Shown here: positions 44,199-53,739 of the stretch, one piece after another | Position numbering within the stretch: the stretch's first letter is position 1 | Layout of the letters: each line of letters starts with the position of its first letter | Assembly (NCBI GenBank): GCA_009917555.1 | Contig: QZDX01000017.1 | Coordinates: 1 to 64,000, forward strand | Source of the DNA: a bacterium 1XD21-13 | GTDB taxonomy: Bacteria > Bacillota > Clostridia > Lachnospirales > Lachnospiraceae | Direction of reading: 5' to 3' | Length of the DNA stretch: 64,000 nt | Translations under genes and position numbers: made by a program | Notes under the pieces: generated by a model | Database searches by the model: none | The model's input: the letters and a program-made list of their open reading frames with translations, nothing else | Told to the model about the DNA's origin: nothing

Positions 44199-45068
44199 AT
44201 GACAAAGCAAGAGTTTCAACAGCGGATAGCTCAAGGCCCTCTGATTCTGGACGGGGCTACTGGCTCCAATCTCCTAAAAATGGGTATGCCCCGTGGAATC
44301 TGCTCTGAGCAGTGGATTGCGGAGCATCCAAAGCCTCTGATTCAGTTACAGAAGGCTTACATTGAGGCCGGCTCCCACGTTGTGTACGCCCCTACCTTCC
44401 TGGCCAATCCCATCAGCCTTAAAAGCCACGGTCTTGCCCATGAGACACAGCGTTTAAACCATGAGCTAGTACGCATTTCTAAGGAAGCAGCGGCAGGAAA
44501 GGTTTTGGTAGCCGGCGATATCAGCACCACCGGAAAGCTCATGGAGCCTATGGGGGAGATGCCCTACCAGACACTTTTTAATGCCTATAAGGAACAGATC
44601 ACTTATCTGGCCGAAGCCGGTGTAGATCTCCTTGTGGCGGAAACAATGATGGCTGCCGACGAAACCATGGTGATCCTAGAGGCCGCTAGAGAGGTCTGCG
44701 ACCTTCCTGTCCTTTGCAGTCTCACAATAGAATCTGACGGAAGCCTATTTTTTGGTGGGAATATCTATGATGCGGTAGAGACCCTGGAGGCTGTGGGCGC
44801 AGCGGCCGTAGGCTGTAACTGCTCCGTGGGGCCGGATCAGCTTGAAGCTGTGATTGCCGGGATCAAAAAGCGTGTCTCCATTCCTGTGATAGCTAAGCCC
44901 AATGCCGGAATGCCAAAGATTACGGAGACTGGTGACGCTGTCTACAGCATGGGTCCGGAGGAATTTGCTGCTCATATGGCGGTGCTATACAAGGCCGGAG
45001 CATCCCTCTTAGGCGGCTGCTGCGGAACGGATCCGGAGTATATTCGGGCACTCTGTAAAAGAATTTAA
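44199..45068 (+). CDS. Homocysteine S-methyltransferase-domain protein
   Basis: 289 residues. TIM barrel of the MetH/BHMT/MmuM family: LDGATGSNLLKMG, VVYAPTFLANPISL, and the three Zn Cys in GCNCSVGP and LGGCCGTDPEYI. Methylates homocysteine or a related thiol; the donor (S-methylmethionine, or a corrinoid protein if it acts as a detached MetH domain) is not shown. Single gene, AAAGGAA site, terminator directly after. Confidence 0.88.
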   Translation: MTKQEFQQRIAQGPLILDGATGSNLLKMGMPRGICSEQWIAEHPKPLIQLQKAYIEAGSHVVYAPTFLANPISLKSHGLAHETQRLNHELVRISKEAAAGKVLVAGDISTTGKLMEPMGEMPYQTLFNAYKEQITYLAEAGVDLLVAETMMAADETMVILEAAREVCDLPVLCSLTIESDGSLFFGGNIYDAVETLEAVGAAAVGCNCSVGPDQLEAVIAGIKKRVSIPVIAKPNAGMPKITETGDAVYSMGPEEFAAHMAVLYKAGASLLGGCCGTDPEYIRALCKRI

Positions 45069-45070
45069 AA

Positions 45071-45113
45071 AAACCAGGCAGAGCTTTGGAGGACAAAGTC
45101 TGTCTGGTTTTCT
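45071..45113 (+). terminator. Terminator of the homocysteine methyltransferase gene
   Basis: AAACCAGGCAGA (45071-45082) pairs with TCTGTCTGGTTT (45099-45110) with one G-U pair, followed by TCT after the T of the stem. Confidence 0.75.
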
Positions 45114-45162
45114 GATATAATCCTTTCAGTATGCTCAGCAAGGGATTCTTCTGCCCCAGCCT

Positions 45163-45459
45163 CTATTCCGGCTTTTTGCCAATTCGATCAAAGACCAGGT
45201 CATAGCCGTCATTTCCATAATTCAAGGACCGGTTCACACGGCTGATGGTAGCTGTGGAGGCTCCTGTCTTTTCCGCAATCTCCAGGTAGGTTTTCTGCTC
45301 CCTGAGCATCTTAGCTACCTCAAAGCGCTGAGAAAGGGATAATAGCTCATTGATGGTGCAGACATCCTCGAAAAAGGTATAGCACTCCTCCTTATTCTCC
45401 AGGCTTAATATGGCCTCAAACAAAAAATCCACGGCTTCGGTCCTTATTTTCTTATTCAC
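45163..45459 (-). CDS. YerC/YecD-family TrpR-like DNA-binding protein
   Basis: 98 residues with a GTG start after AAGGAG. The TrpR-superfamily HTH is clear: LLSLSQRFEVAKMLREQKTYLEIAEKTGASTATISRVNRSLNYG. No tryptophan-specific context is present; the YerC group is a separate branch of unknown ligand. It lies before a PHP phosphatase gene on the same strand, 114 bases apart. Confidence 0.9.
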   Translation of the reverse strand: MNKKIRTEAVDFLFEAILSLENKEECYTFFEDVCTINELLSLSQRFEVAKMLREQKTYLEIAEKTGASTATISRVNRSLNYGNDGYDLVFDRIGKKPE

Positions 45460-45573
45460 GGCGTTCTCCTTCTATCTAAAAAATAATAGTAACGGCCTCA
45501 TGCATCACTCGCTACAATGATTCCATATGGACATTTTAGCACAGTAAAATCTTGAAGTCTACCATTTTACCTA

Positions 45574-46296
45574 TTATTTTCCACCGCAGTTTACATATTT
45601 TTTCAATTCCTCCACAGACCGGTTCACCACCAGCTCCTCCGGGAAATTCATTTCCTCCAAAAGCCTCAGTGCCTCCTCATGGCGTCCCACATCCGTATCC
45701 ACATGGGCGTCACTTCCGATAACGATAGGAGCTTTATATTCCATACAGAGCTTCAGCATTTCCATATCAAGGCCCCTGGCATTCTTTCTGGAGCCTCCCG
45801 GACGCAGGGAGCTGTTATTAAGCTCTAAGAGTACGCCATACTCCTTTGCCGCCTGAACCAAAGCCCTGTAATCTACAGGATATCGAGGGTCGTCGGGATG
45901 GCCTAAAATATTGACATAGGGATTTTTCATGGCATTTACACAGGCTTGTGTATTGAATTCCCTGCTTCCAGGATTGATACAGGGAATATGGAGGCTTGCT
46001 ATGGTAAGATCCATTTGCTTTAAGGCACGAAGCTCCAAGTCTATGGTCCCCTGCTCGTCCAGAATGTTCAGCTCCACCCCCATCATAAGCTCTACCTCAT
46101 AGGCTCTGCGGTCTACCACACGCAGATTTTGAAAATAGATGGTTTGGCAGCTTCCCCACAGTCTGGGGGCATGCTCAGTGATGGCCAAAAGCTCAAGGCC
46201 CCTCTCGGCCGCAGCATGGGCATTTTCCCGAATGGTGCTGTAGGCGTGACCACTGGCTAAGGTATGTGTATGGGTGTCCAGAATGTCTCTCATCAT
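45574..46296 (-). CDS. PHP-domain phosphatase, YcdX type
   Basis: 240 residues. Metal ligands in DTHTHTLASGHAYST, ITEHAP, the Glu of MMGVELNI, ASLHIP, LGHPDD and VIGSDAHV; this set and the length match trinuclear-Zn YcdX proteins. Cytosolic phosphatase with unknown natural substrate. GAGGAGAT precedes two adjacent ATG codons; the first is taken. Confidence 0.9.
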   Translation of the reverse strand: MMRDILDTHTHTLASGHAYSTIRENAHAAAERGLELLAITEHAPRLWGSCQTIYFQNLRVVDRRAYEVELMMGVELNILDEQGTIDLELRALKQMDLTIASLHIPCINPGSREFNTQACVNAMKNPYVNILGHPDDPRYPVDYRALVQAAKEYGVLLELNNSSLRPGGSRKNARGLDMEMLKLCMEYKAPIVIGSDAHVDTDVGRHEEALRLLEEMNFPEELVVNRSVEELKKYVNCGGK

Positions 46297-46446
46297 TTCA
46301 TAATCTCCTCTGATATTTTTCTTCCGTATGCTCCTCTATTCATTATAGGCAATGGGCCGGGGGAATTCAAGATTTATGCCTCCTGATTATCACATTTTTC
46401 CAATCCCATCATATGGTATACCATTAGGAATGAAGGAGGATATCAT

Positions 46447-47463
46447 ATGAAAAAGAAACTGCCTGCCCTGCTGGCTGCCACAGCACTGGCTCTTATTACC
46501 ATTGGCATTGCCGCCTGCGGTGGCAAAGACACACCTGCCGCCTCTGGCGATCTGACAAAGGTCACCCTCAATGAAGTGGCTCACTCTATCTTCTATGCAC
46601 CTCAATACGTGGCAATTGAGGAAGGGTATTTTGCTGAGGAAGGGATTGACCTGGAGCTTGTTACCGGATTTGGAGCCGACAAGACAATGACCGCCGTTCT
46701 CTCCGGAGAGGCAGACATTGGCTTCATGGGCTCGGAAGCATCCATCTATGTGTACAGCCAGAATCCTGATGATTATATTGTGAATTTCGCCCAGCTTACT
46801 CAGCGTGCCGGCAATTTTCTGGTTGCCAGAGAGCCTATGGAGAACTTCCAGTGGTCTGATCTGAAGGGAAAGGAAGTTCTTGGCGGTCGTAAGGGCGGGA
46901 TGCCCCAGATGGTCTTCGAGTATATTCTAAAGAAGAACAATCTAGACCCGGCAACAGACATGAATATCGATCAGAGCATTGACTTTGGAGCCACAGCAGC
47001 GGCATTTTCCGGTGGAAGTGGTGACTTTACTGTAGAGTTTGAACCTGGCGCCACTACCCTAGAGACAGAGGGTGCCGGCTATGTAGTGGCTTCCCTGGGT
47101 GTGGATTCCGGCTATGTGCCCTACACAGCCTACAGCGCCAAGCAGAGCTTTATGAAGGACCACCCAGATCTGGTGCAGGGCTTCACTAATGCGCTCCAAA
47201 AAGGAATGGACTATGTACAGAACCACACACCGGAGGAAATCGCCAAGGTGATTGCGCCCCAGTTCAAGGAGACTGATCTGGAGGTTCTTACGACGATTGT
47301 AACCCGGTACTATGAGCAGGATACCTGGAAAGAGAATCTGGTCTTTGAGGAAGACAGCTTCACGCTCCTGCAGGACATTCTGGAGGAAGCCGGGGAATTG
47401 GAAACCAGGGTTCCTTATGAGGATCTGGTGACTACGGATTACGCAAAAAAGGCTGTACAGTAA
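46447..47463 (+). CDS. ABC transporter substrate-binding lipoprotein (NMT1/THI5/SsuA type), orphan
   Basis: 338 residues. Signal peptide with lipobox IAACGG (Cys near 24), then TLNEVAHSIFYAPQYVAIEEGYFAEEGIDLELV and LSGEADIGFMGSEASIYV, the NMT1-like pattern that binds thiamine-pyrimidine, sulfonates or similar ligands. The matching permease and ATPase genes are not adjacent, so the transporter must be elsewhere or shared. AAGGAGG site; a 12-bp palindrome (46413-46424) overlaps the probable -10. Confidence 0.88.
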   Translation: MKKKLPALLAATALALITIGIAACGGKDTPAASGDLTKVTLNEVAHSIFYAPQYVAIEEGYFAEEGIDLELVTGFGADKTMTAVLSGEADIGFMGSEASIYVYSQNPDDYIVNFAQLTQRAGNFLVAREPMENFQWSDLKGKEVLGGRKGGMPQMVFEYILKKNNLDPATDMNIDQSIDFGATAAAFSGGSGDFTVEFEPGATTLETEGAGYVVASLGVDSGYVPYTAYSAKQSFMKDHPDLVQGFTNALQKGMDYVQNHTPEEIAKVIAPQFKETDLEVLTTIVTRYYEQDTWKENLVFEEDSFTLLQDILEEAGELETRVPYEDLVTTDYAKKAVQ

Positions 47464-47480
47464 AAAACAATTCATAAAGG

Positions 47481-47533
47481 ATGTCAGGACACCAGACGGC
47501 AAATTTATGCCACATCCCAATGTCCTGACATTC
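47481..47533 (+). terminator. Terminator-like hairpin after the substrate-binding protein
   Basis: ATGTCAGGACA (47481-47491) pairs perfectly with TGTCCTGACAT (47521-47531); a smaller GGCA / TGCC hairpin lies in the loop. The T-tract is weak. Confidence 0.55.
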
Positions 47534-47614
47534 TCTAGCTTATCTGCTTCTCCGGTCTGATTCCCTTACCCGCCTGCTGTGGTAAATTCAGACCCGTACA
47601 ATCATCTTAAACCA

Positions 47615-49096
47615 CTATTCCTTCCGAATCGTATACTCATCATACACCGTCCAGGAATCCACCAAATAGGTCCGCAGGTGCAATTCGTTATCCGTAATGT
47701 CAATCCGAATGGCAGAAGGCACTCCCGGCTGTCCCTGGTATACAATACGTATCTCCTCCTCGATCTCATGGTACAGACATCCGCTGGAGGTTCCGCAGGT
47801 TACATACATCGTTCCCTCCGGATTTGTTATGGTATCTCCCGGCGCATAATCATAATCATTTAAGGTCTCCATCTCCCGATTTACAAAAGCAGTCCGGGAA
47901 TATGCATGATCATGGGCTGTCAGCACTAGATCAATATCATTATCAATGGTGATCCGGGCCAGGGACTCCTTGATGCTGCCGTTTCCGGAACCAGTCGTCC
48001 CTTTATATGCCGGATAATGCTGGACTAAAATCCGCCATTTTACCTCAGGATGCTCTGAGACAACCTGGGCCACATATGCCTCATGGACCTCAGGAGGCTG
48101 AATGGTGCTGCTGTTTAGGACAATGAAAAGCACTTCATCCCGAATAAAGAAATAGTCACCGTCGGTGTCATACTGGCTTTGTCCCACATTGGAGCGATTG
48201 GGAACAAAAAAATGCTCGGAAAAATAGGGGCCGCCTGGATGCCCGTTTTCCTCAATGCTGTAATCATTTGCAACATCATGGTTGCCCACCACCGGTGCCA
48301 AAGGAATTTTATACAGGGACAAATGATCCAGAAACAAATCATAATGCTCCGGATTTCCAAAATCCGCCACCTGATCACCCAAATGGAATAAAAACCTTGC
48401 TTCCGGAACATAGCTGGTAAGCCTTGAGAGCACACTGTCCCATCGCTCCGCTGTCTGCTTAGGATCTTCCATCTCCGACTGTCCCACCTGGGCATCCGCC
48501 GTTACCAAAAAGGTAAGGCTTCCGGCGTCCTTTGGCGCCTGATATGTATATTCCGGAGACCATGCCTCATCATTGCCTACCCGATAGTGATAGGTCTCCC
48601 CTGGCAGCAGCCCGGTGATCTTTGCTTTGTTTACATAATATCCAGGCAGGGTTGCCGATGCCGCAAACTGGGCCTCAAAGCTTTTCACATTTCCGGCAGA
48701 ATCCTTCCACTCTGCCTTGCCCTTTGCTCCGCTGGGGGAAAACCAATTGAGCAGCACCTCGTCCTCAGTCGCCCCCACCTCCATGGATAAGCATTTGATT
48801 GGTGTGGTACTCAAAAGAGGGGCGCTTGTATAATCTGGCAAAAATTCTGCCAGCCTTGTCGCCTCATCCGGTTCCTCTTCTGGTTCCTCCGGCTCTACTG
48901 TTGGTTCCGGTTCCTCCACCGGCTCCGGATCTTTTATTTCCTCCTTTGGCGGCTGTTCATCCGCTATTTCCTGTTTTGGCGGCTGCTCCCTGGAATTGGT
49001 GCTTTTCAGCTTCCATGCTCCCAAAAACACCAGCACCAGTAAAATCAGTGATGTAAACACCACCCTTGCATTGTTCCTTCTCTTCCTTTTTTTCAT
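47615..49096 (-). CDS. Membrane-anchored metallophosphoesterase (purple acid phosphatase type)
   Basis: 493 residues. N-terminal basic stretch and transmembrane anchor (VVFTSLILLVLVFLG), then an acidic Pro/Glu linker (about 35-78) containing two EQPPK repeats, a fibronectin-like domain (LLPGETYHYRVGNDEAW) and the calcineurin-like domain: VTADAQVG, HLGDQVADFGN, VVGNHDV, VQHYPAY and TAHDHAYSRT supply the two-metal site. It acts outside the cell on phosphate esters. The spacer-like linker fits wall crossing. AGGAGACAAGG site upstream. Confidence 0.9.
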   Translation of the reverse strand: MKKRKRRNNARVVFTSLILLVLVFLGAWKLKSTNSREQPPKQEIADEQPPKEEIKDPEPVEEPEPTVEPEEPEEEPDEATRLAEFLPDYTSAPLLSTTPIKCLSMEVGATEDEVLLNWFSPSGAKGKAEWKDSAGNVKSFEAQFAASATLPGYYVNKAKITGLLPGETYHYRVGNDEAWSPEYTYQAPKDAGSLTFLVTADAQVGQSEMEDPKQTAERWDSVLSRLTSYVPEARFLFHLGDQVADFGNPEHYDLFLDHLSLYKIPLAPVVGNHDVANDYSIEENGHPGGPYFSEHFFVPNRSNVGQSQYDTDGDYFFIRDEVLFIVLNSSTIQPPEVHEAYVAQVVSEHPEVKWRILVQHYPAYKGTTGSGNGSIKESLARITIDNDIDLVLTAHDHAYSRTAFVNREMETLNDYDYAPGDTITNPEGTMYVTCGTSSGCLYHEIEEEIRIVYQGQPGVPSAIRIDITDNELHLRTYLVDSWTVYDEYTIRKE

Positions 49097-49176
49097 AATC
49101 CTTGTCTCCTAATGTCTCAAGCGAACGTGCTTGCATGTTCATTTGAGCCATAAACTCAAGATTGAAAATTCTATTT

Positions 49177-49935
49177 TCAATCTTTTACTCCATTTTTTGA
49201 ATACTCTACTCTCCAAAGGCAAAGCCCCTGGGCCGGCGCCAGAGGTCCTGCCAAGCTCCGCTCCCGAGCCTCCAAAAGCTGCGGCATTTCCTCCCACCCT
49301 CGTTTTCCCAACCCTACCTCCAGAAGTGTTCCAACCAGAATCCGAACCATATGATACAGAAAGCCATTTCCCGTAAAGGTAAAACGTACCTCCTGTCCAA
49401 GCTGCTCGATCTCAATACGTTCCAGGGTGCGGACCGTAGATTTTTTCATCCGCTTATTTGCGCAGAACCCGCGGAAATCATGGGTGCCGCAGAGCAAAGG
49501 CGCCGCCTGCCGCATCCTCTCCAGATCCAGAACCTCACTCATCTGGTACAGATATTTTCTCTCAAACACATTGGGTATGTCACTATTCCAGACGCGATAA
49601 ACATAGGTTTTCCGAAGAGCATGAAGCCGGCTATGAAAGCGGGGCTCTACCTCCCTCACCTCCAAAACAGCAATATCCTCCGGTAAGAATTGATTGAGCC
49701 TGCGTAATAGCTCGTCGCAGGAAATCAGGCTCTCTGTGTGAAAATTGGCCCTCTGCCCTGCCGCATGGACGCCGGCATCTGTTCTTCCTGACCCCTGAAG
49801 CTCAATGGGCTCTCCCAGCATACGCTCCAGTACCTTTGTAAGCTTGCCCTGAATGGTCTGCTCCGTATTCACCTGGCTCTGCCAGCCATTGTAGCGTGTT
49901 CCGTCATATTGTATCAAAAGTAAAAGATTCCTCAT
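49177..49935 (-). CDS. truA: tRNA pseudouridine(38-40) synthase TruA, copy 2
   Basis: 252 residues. Catalytic Asp in GSGRTDAGVHAAGQ; N-terminus LLIQYDGTRYNGWQ; FLYHMVRILVGTLLEVG. The TTG one codon before ATG 49935 is an alternative; AAGGGA fits the ATG. It keeps the canonical GRTDAGVHA, while copy 1 (1931) has ASRTDSGVHA. A partner gene is the amidohydrolase 25 bases upstream. One copy could modify other positions. Confidence 0.93.
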   Translation of the reverse strand: MRNLLLLIQYDGTRYNGWQSQVNTEQTIQGKLTKVLERMLGEPIELQGSGRTDAGVHAAGQRANFHTESLISCDELLRRLNQFLPEDIAVLEVREVEPRFHSRLHALRKTYVYRVWNSDIPNVFERKYLYQMSEVLDLERMRQAAPLLCGTHDFRGFCANKRMKKSTVRTLERIEIEQLGQEVRFTFTGNGFLYHMVRILVGTLLEVGLGKRGWEEMPQLLEARERSLAGPLAPAQGLCLWRVEYSKNGVKD

Positions 49936-49959
49936 CAAAGTCCCTTCCCAAGAAGCCCT

Positions 49960-50832
49960 TTACCGCTTCATCTCTTTTCGGATCCATTCCTCCGACTTTT
50001 TAAGCCGCTGCCTTAGCTCCGCCTCATGCTCCTGGCCCACAGCCCTTTTCATCCACTCATATTCGTCCAGAAGCCCCTGTCCATGAGGTACCAGATAGGC
50101 TCCCGAATCACTGCCAAGGCCAAGCCTTGCGCCCTTGGCAAAGGCATAGTCTACCGCCTCCATCTGCCGGTCCAGGATCTGCTTCACCTGCTCGTCCGGA
50201 AAGCGTCCGCAGCCCAATAAATTACCTGTGGGAGCCAGTGTGGGCACCCATATGGTATTGCTATCTGCCAAAAGCATCAGGGTATCCTGCTCCAGATAAT
50301 TCCCATGCTCCAGGGTATCCACCCCTGCCGTAAGAGCAGCCCGAACCGTCTTGTCCCCATTTCCGTGGGCCATGACCTTCATACCCTCCTCATGGACAAT
50401 GTGAATCATCTCCCGAATCTCCTCCCCTGACACTCCCTCCTCCGAGAGCACACCAAAGGCATCAAAGGACATGATTCCGCTGATCATAATCTTGATAAAG
50501 TCTGCCCCTTCCCTTTTGGCCCTCTGTATCAACCCTTCATATTCTCCCCAGTCGGTAAAGGCATGTCCCACGATTCCCCCGTAGTGCCCTTTTTTATGAA
50601 TGGCAAATATAGGTGTACGGTAATCAATTCCATACTCCGGCGCAAGCTCCTTTGCCCTCCCGGAGACGCCCAGGGCGTCCCCTCCATCCCGAACAAAGGT
50701 GATTCCAAGCTCCCTCCACCTCTGAAAATGCATATGGATAACCGTCTCATCCACCTTATTTTTATGCAGGCTCACTGCCTCCTTATAATTTTTCCCATTC
50801 ATAATGATATGGGCATGACATTCTCCAAGCAT
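49960..50832 (-). CDS. Amidohydrolase-family protein
   Basis: 290 residues. Metal ligands: HAH at residues 6-8 (ECHAHIIMN), VMAHGNGD, LEHGNY and GLGSDSG. The frame begins right at the HxH motif, so the usual N-terminal beta-sandwich is missing; FIKIMISGIMS keeps the central Lys. Substrate unknown; resembles imidazolonepropionase-like amidohydrolases. Start ATG after AAGGGAAAAGGA. It precedes truA copy 2 on the same strand. Confidence 0.85.
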   Translation of the reverse strand: MLGECHAHIIMNGKNYKEAVSLHKNKVDETVIHMHFQRWRELGITFVRDGGDALGVSGRAKELAPEYGIDYRTPIFAIHKKGHYGGIVGHAFTDWGEYEGLIQRAKREGADFIKIMISGIMSFDAFGVLSEEGVSGEEIREMIHIVHEEGMKVMAHGNGDKTVRAALTAGVDTLEHGNYLEQDTLMLLADSNTIWVPTLAPTGNLLGCGRFPDEQVKQILDRQMEAVDYAFAKGARLGLGSDSGAYLVPHGQGLLDEYEWMKRAVGQEHEAELRQRLKKSEEWIRKEMKR

Positions 50833-51013
50833 TCCTTTTCCCTTATATCCTCTTTCTCTTGAGCAGCATACTCCGTATCGTATGCCTTACAGGTATTCCA
50901 TTCACGCATACCCCTTCAGGATGGTGTCGTTATCCGTAGTTTAATACAAATCATTTTTAAAAGCAATCTCTTTCCCTCTATATTAAAGGTTTATTAAGAT
51001 TCCCTCTTTCGGA

Positions 51014-52084
51014 TCATAATTCTCTCATATCATAAATACGATGCCATTCCTTTGTAGCATCATCCCGAACACACTCACTTCGATTTCGGTAAAGGAATCT
51101 GATGATTTGATAGCAGTCAATCCAGATCTCGGAGGCTCCCTCCTTCTGTGATTCATCAAAAATCAGCTGGATCCCCAAATGCAGATGGGTCTGATCGATA
51201 TTATTCACATCCTCCTTGGTGCTGTAGCCGGTGTGCCCCATATAGCCGATCACGTCCCCGGCCTGAACCTCACTTCCCTCCTCTAAATCCAATGCGTAAG
51301 GAAAGCCCTGGCGCAGATGCGCATAGTAATAATAGCGCTTTTTGTCAAAGCTGCGGATGCCGATCCGCCAGCCTCCATACTGATTCCACCCAAGAGCCTC
51401 CACATAGCCGGACTCTACTGCGATGATCGGTGTACCTACCTGCCCCATCATATCGTGTCCCAGATGCTTCCGTCGGTATCCATAGCTTCGCGACACCCCA
51501 AAATCATCATAGTCACTGTAGGGAAATCCCTTTGCAATAGGAAGAAATGCCTTCAAGCCATACCGTTTTTCCCAAATCAAAGGCTCCTCGGCGGCTCCCT
51601 CTCCCTCCCTCGGCTCTGCGGCCTTGGACGGAACCTGAATCTCATACTCTCCCACCATACCGCCCAGAACCGCTGTATATGCCTCCAGATAATAGTCATA
51701 GAATTTCATGCCCTCTGTCAGCTCCTCTACGGTTTTCCCCTCTGTCAACTGCATGGCCGCCTCCTCCAGATAAGCATTTGCCTGCTTTTCATTGGAAAAG
51801 TCTCCTCCTGTCCTGGCCGCTGTGTAGGCCAAAAGCTCAATCCAATTGATATGTACGTCCTCACCAAAGGTATCCCTGTCATATTCATAGGCTTTTCCCA
51901 GCGCTTCTGCAGACACCTGAAAATCCACCCATTTGATAAATGTTCCTGCCTGCTCTCCCGCCTCCGCTGCTGTAGATGACAGACAGTGCACCTCTCTGTT
52001 TTGATAAGCATAGACAGCGGACAGCCCTGCCAAAAGCAGTGCCTCCAAAAGAATCAATCTTCTGAAAATTTTCTCATTTTTCAT
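51014..52084 (-). CDS. M23-family (LytM) peptidase with membrane anchor
   Basis: 356 residues. One N-terminal transmembrane segment (LILLEALLLAGLSAVYAY), a helical domain to about residue 170, then the M23 peptidase: RRKHLGHDMMGQVGTPIIAVESG, YYYYAHLRQG and THLHLGIQL give the Zn ligands H-x3-D and HxH. It should cut peptide crossbridges of the cell wall, or bind them. Ends with an unusual DCYQIIRFLYRNRSECV tail. Gap 50833-51013 holds nothing recognisable. Confidence 0.9.
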   Translation of the reverse strand: MKNEKIFRRLILLEALLLAGLSAVYAYQNREVHCLSSTAAEAGEQAGTFIKWVDFQVSAEALGKAYEYDRDTFGEDVHINWIELLAYTAARTGGDFSNEKQANAYLEEAAMQLTEGKTVEELTEGMKFYDYYLEAYTAVLGGMVGEYEIQVPSKAAEPREGEGAAEEPLIWEKRYGLKAFLPIAKGFPYSDYDDFGVSRSYGYRRKHLGHDMMGQVGTPIIAVESGYVEALGWNQYGGWRIGIRSFDKKRYYYYAHLRQGFPYALDLEEGSEVQAGDVIGYMGHTGYSTKEDVNNIDQTHLHLGIQLIFDESQKEGASEIWIDCYQIIRFLYRNRSECVRDDATKEWHRIYDMREL

Positions 52085-52161
52085 AAAAAATTGCGCTCTT
52101 TTTCATTATTTCATTTTATTCAAATAATCTGGAAAAAAGACCCTGGAAAGCTCAAATTTTG

Positions 52162-52190
52162 TTGACAGCATTTCCCGTTTATGATAATCT
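52162..52190 (+). promoter_or_regulatory. Promoter of the cold-shock gene
   Basis: TTGACA (52162-52167), 17-bp spacer, TAATCT (52185-52190). The leader is about 50 bases. Confidence 0.7.
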
Positions 52191-52245
52191 ATTACTGTTG
52201 CTGTTATGCAACGAGACACTTTTTAATATTTTCGGAGGTATCGCA

Positions 52246-52443
52246 ATGCAAGGTACAGTTAAGTGGTTCAACAATCAAAAGGGTTACGGCTTCATTTCTG
52301 ACGAGCAGGGAAACGATGTATTTGTACATTACTCCGGCATCACCATGGATGGTTTCAAGTCTCTTGAAGAGGGGCAGGCTGTTGAATTTGATGTTGTAGA
52401 CGGTGCAAAGGGACCGCAGGCTACGAATGTAACCAGAGTTTAA
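52246..52443 (+). CDS. csp: CspA-family cold-shock protein
   Basis: 65 residues, canonical size, starting [17 protein letters not shown] after CGGAGGTA. RNP1 is KGYGFI and RNP2 VFVHYS. Single-stranded RNA/DNA-binding chaperone that melts transcript structure in the cold. A longer frame through the leader is not used. Own promoter and terminator, so a single-gene unit. Confidence 0.96.
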   Translation: MQGTVKWFNNQKGYGFISDEQGNDVFVHYSGITMDGFKSLEEGQAVEFDVVDGAKGPQATNVTRV

Positions 52444-52525
52444 TCAGCCTAATTATCCATGCGTCTTATTTCAATAAATCGCATTATGAAAAAGATAAAA
52501 GCAACTGGTTAAAGCAGAATTAAAG

Positions 52526-52564
52526 GAGTCGTTTTGGCAGTTATCTGTCAGGACGGCTCTTTTT
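52526..52564 (+). terminator. Terminator of the cold-shock gene
   Basis: GAGTCGT (52526-52532) pairs with ACGGCTC (52553-52559), extended by TGGCAG / CTGTCA, followed by TTTTT. Confidence 0.8.
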
Positions 52565-52654
52565 CTATCCTCTGTCAATCAAAAAATTCTTTTCTTTTCC
52601 AGGAATTCTGCTATAATAGACTTCGTATTTTATAAAATGTAAGAGGAGATTATT

Positions 52655-53665
52655 ATGGAGCATTTATACATACCAAAGGACTATCAGTCCGAGCTAAGTC
52701 TGTATGATACCCAGGTTGCCATCAAGACGGTAAAGGATTTTTTCCAGCAAAGCCTGGCAGAGCAATTGTACCTTCTGCGTGTTTCCGCACCTCTCTTTGT
52801 CATTCCGGAGTCCGGATTGAACGACAATCTGAACGGTGTGGAGCGCCCTGTGACCTTCGGCATTAAGGAGCAGTCGGAGCGGCCCGTAGAGATTGTCCAT
52901 TCCCTTGCAAAATGGAAGCGCAACGCCTTAAAGCAATACGGCTTTCATATTGGAGAGGGCCTGTATACGGACATGAATGCCATCCGCCGGGATGAGGACA
53001 CGGACAATATCCACTCCATCTATGTGGATCAGTGGGATTGGGAAAAAATTATTCTGAAAGAGGATCGAAACCTGGATTATCTGAAGGAAACGGTGCGAAA
53101 GATTTATAAGGCATTGAAGAAAACAGAAAAATATATGTCCATCCGTTATGATTACATTGAGGAAATTCTGCCCAGAGATATTTTCTTTATCTCCACCCAG
53201 GAGCTGGCGGATCTTTATCCGGACAAAACACCAAAGGAGCGGGAGGATCTGATTGCCAAGGAGAAGGGCGCTGTCTTTCTTATGGAGATTGGCGATAAGA
53301 TGGCAGACGGAAAGCCCCACGACGGCCGGGCCCCGGACTATGATGACTGGCATTTGAATGGTGATATCATTGTATGGTATCCCGTTCTCGGGCACGCGCT
53401 GGAGCTCTCCTCCATGGGAATCCGCGTGGATGAGGAAGCCCTGACCCGCCAGCTGGCTCTGGCAGGCTGTGAGGAGCGGGCTAAGCTGCCCTTCCAGAAG
53501 GCGATTCTGGATCAGAAGCTGCCCTACACCATAGGAGGCGGAATCGGACAGTCCCGCATCTGTATGTTTTATCTGCGCAAGGCCCACATTGGAGAGGTAC
53601 AGGTATCCATCTGGCCCGAGGAGGTGCGCAAAAATGCCAAGATGCATGGCGTGACACTGTTGTAG
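52655..53665 (+). CDS. asnA: Aspartate--ammonia ligase
   Basis: 336 residues. Class-II tRNA-synthetase-like fold: [63 protein letters not shown] and the final [27 protein letters not shown]. Makes asparagine from aspartate and ammonia with ATP. TATAAT at 52612-52617 lies 37 bases upstream and AGAGGAG precedes the ATG. Stands alone. Confidence 0.97.
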   Translation: MEHLYIPKDYQSELSLYDTQVAIKTVKDFFQQSLAEQLYLLRVSAPLFVIPESGLNDNLNGVERPVTFGIKEQSERPVEIVHSLAKWKRNALKQYGFHIGEGLYTDMNAIRRDEDTDNIHSIYVDQWDWEKIILKEDRNLDYLKETVRKIYKALKKTEKYMSIRYDYIEEILPRDIFFISTQELADLYPDKTPKEREDLIAKEKGAVFLMEIGDKMADGKPHDGRAPDYDDWHLNGDIIVWYPVLGHALELSSMGIRVDEEALTRQLALAGCEERAKLPFQKAILDQKLPYTIGGGIGQSRICMFYLRKAHIGEVQVSIWPEEVRKNAKMHGVTLL

Positions 53666-53676
53666 CATCCGGTATT

Positions 53677-53710
53677 CCATTACTGTTCACGTTTTGCGGA
53701 GCAGTAATGG
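53677..53710. repeat. Palindromic hairpin between asnA and a convergent gene
   Basis: CCATTACTG (53677-53685) pairs with CAGTAATGG (53702-53710). No T-run. It shares the word TACTGTTCA with the element at 1845-1984, so it may belong to the same REP-like family, or serve as a weak bidirectional terminator. Confidence 0.55.
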
Positions 53711-53739
53711 ATAGCCAATCTGTTCATCCTTTGGTCTTT

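Noticed and set aside
52444-52654. T-box or riboswitch before asnA
   Set aside because: Only the cold-shock terminator and a plain -10 are visible; no T-box sequence.
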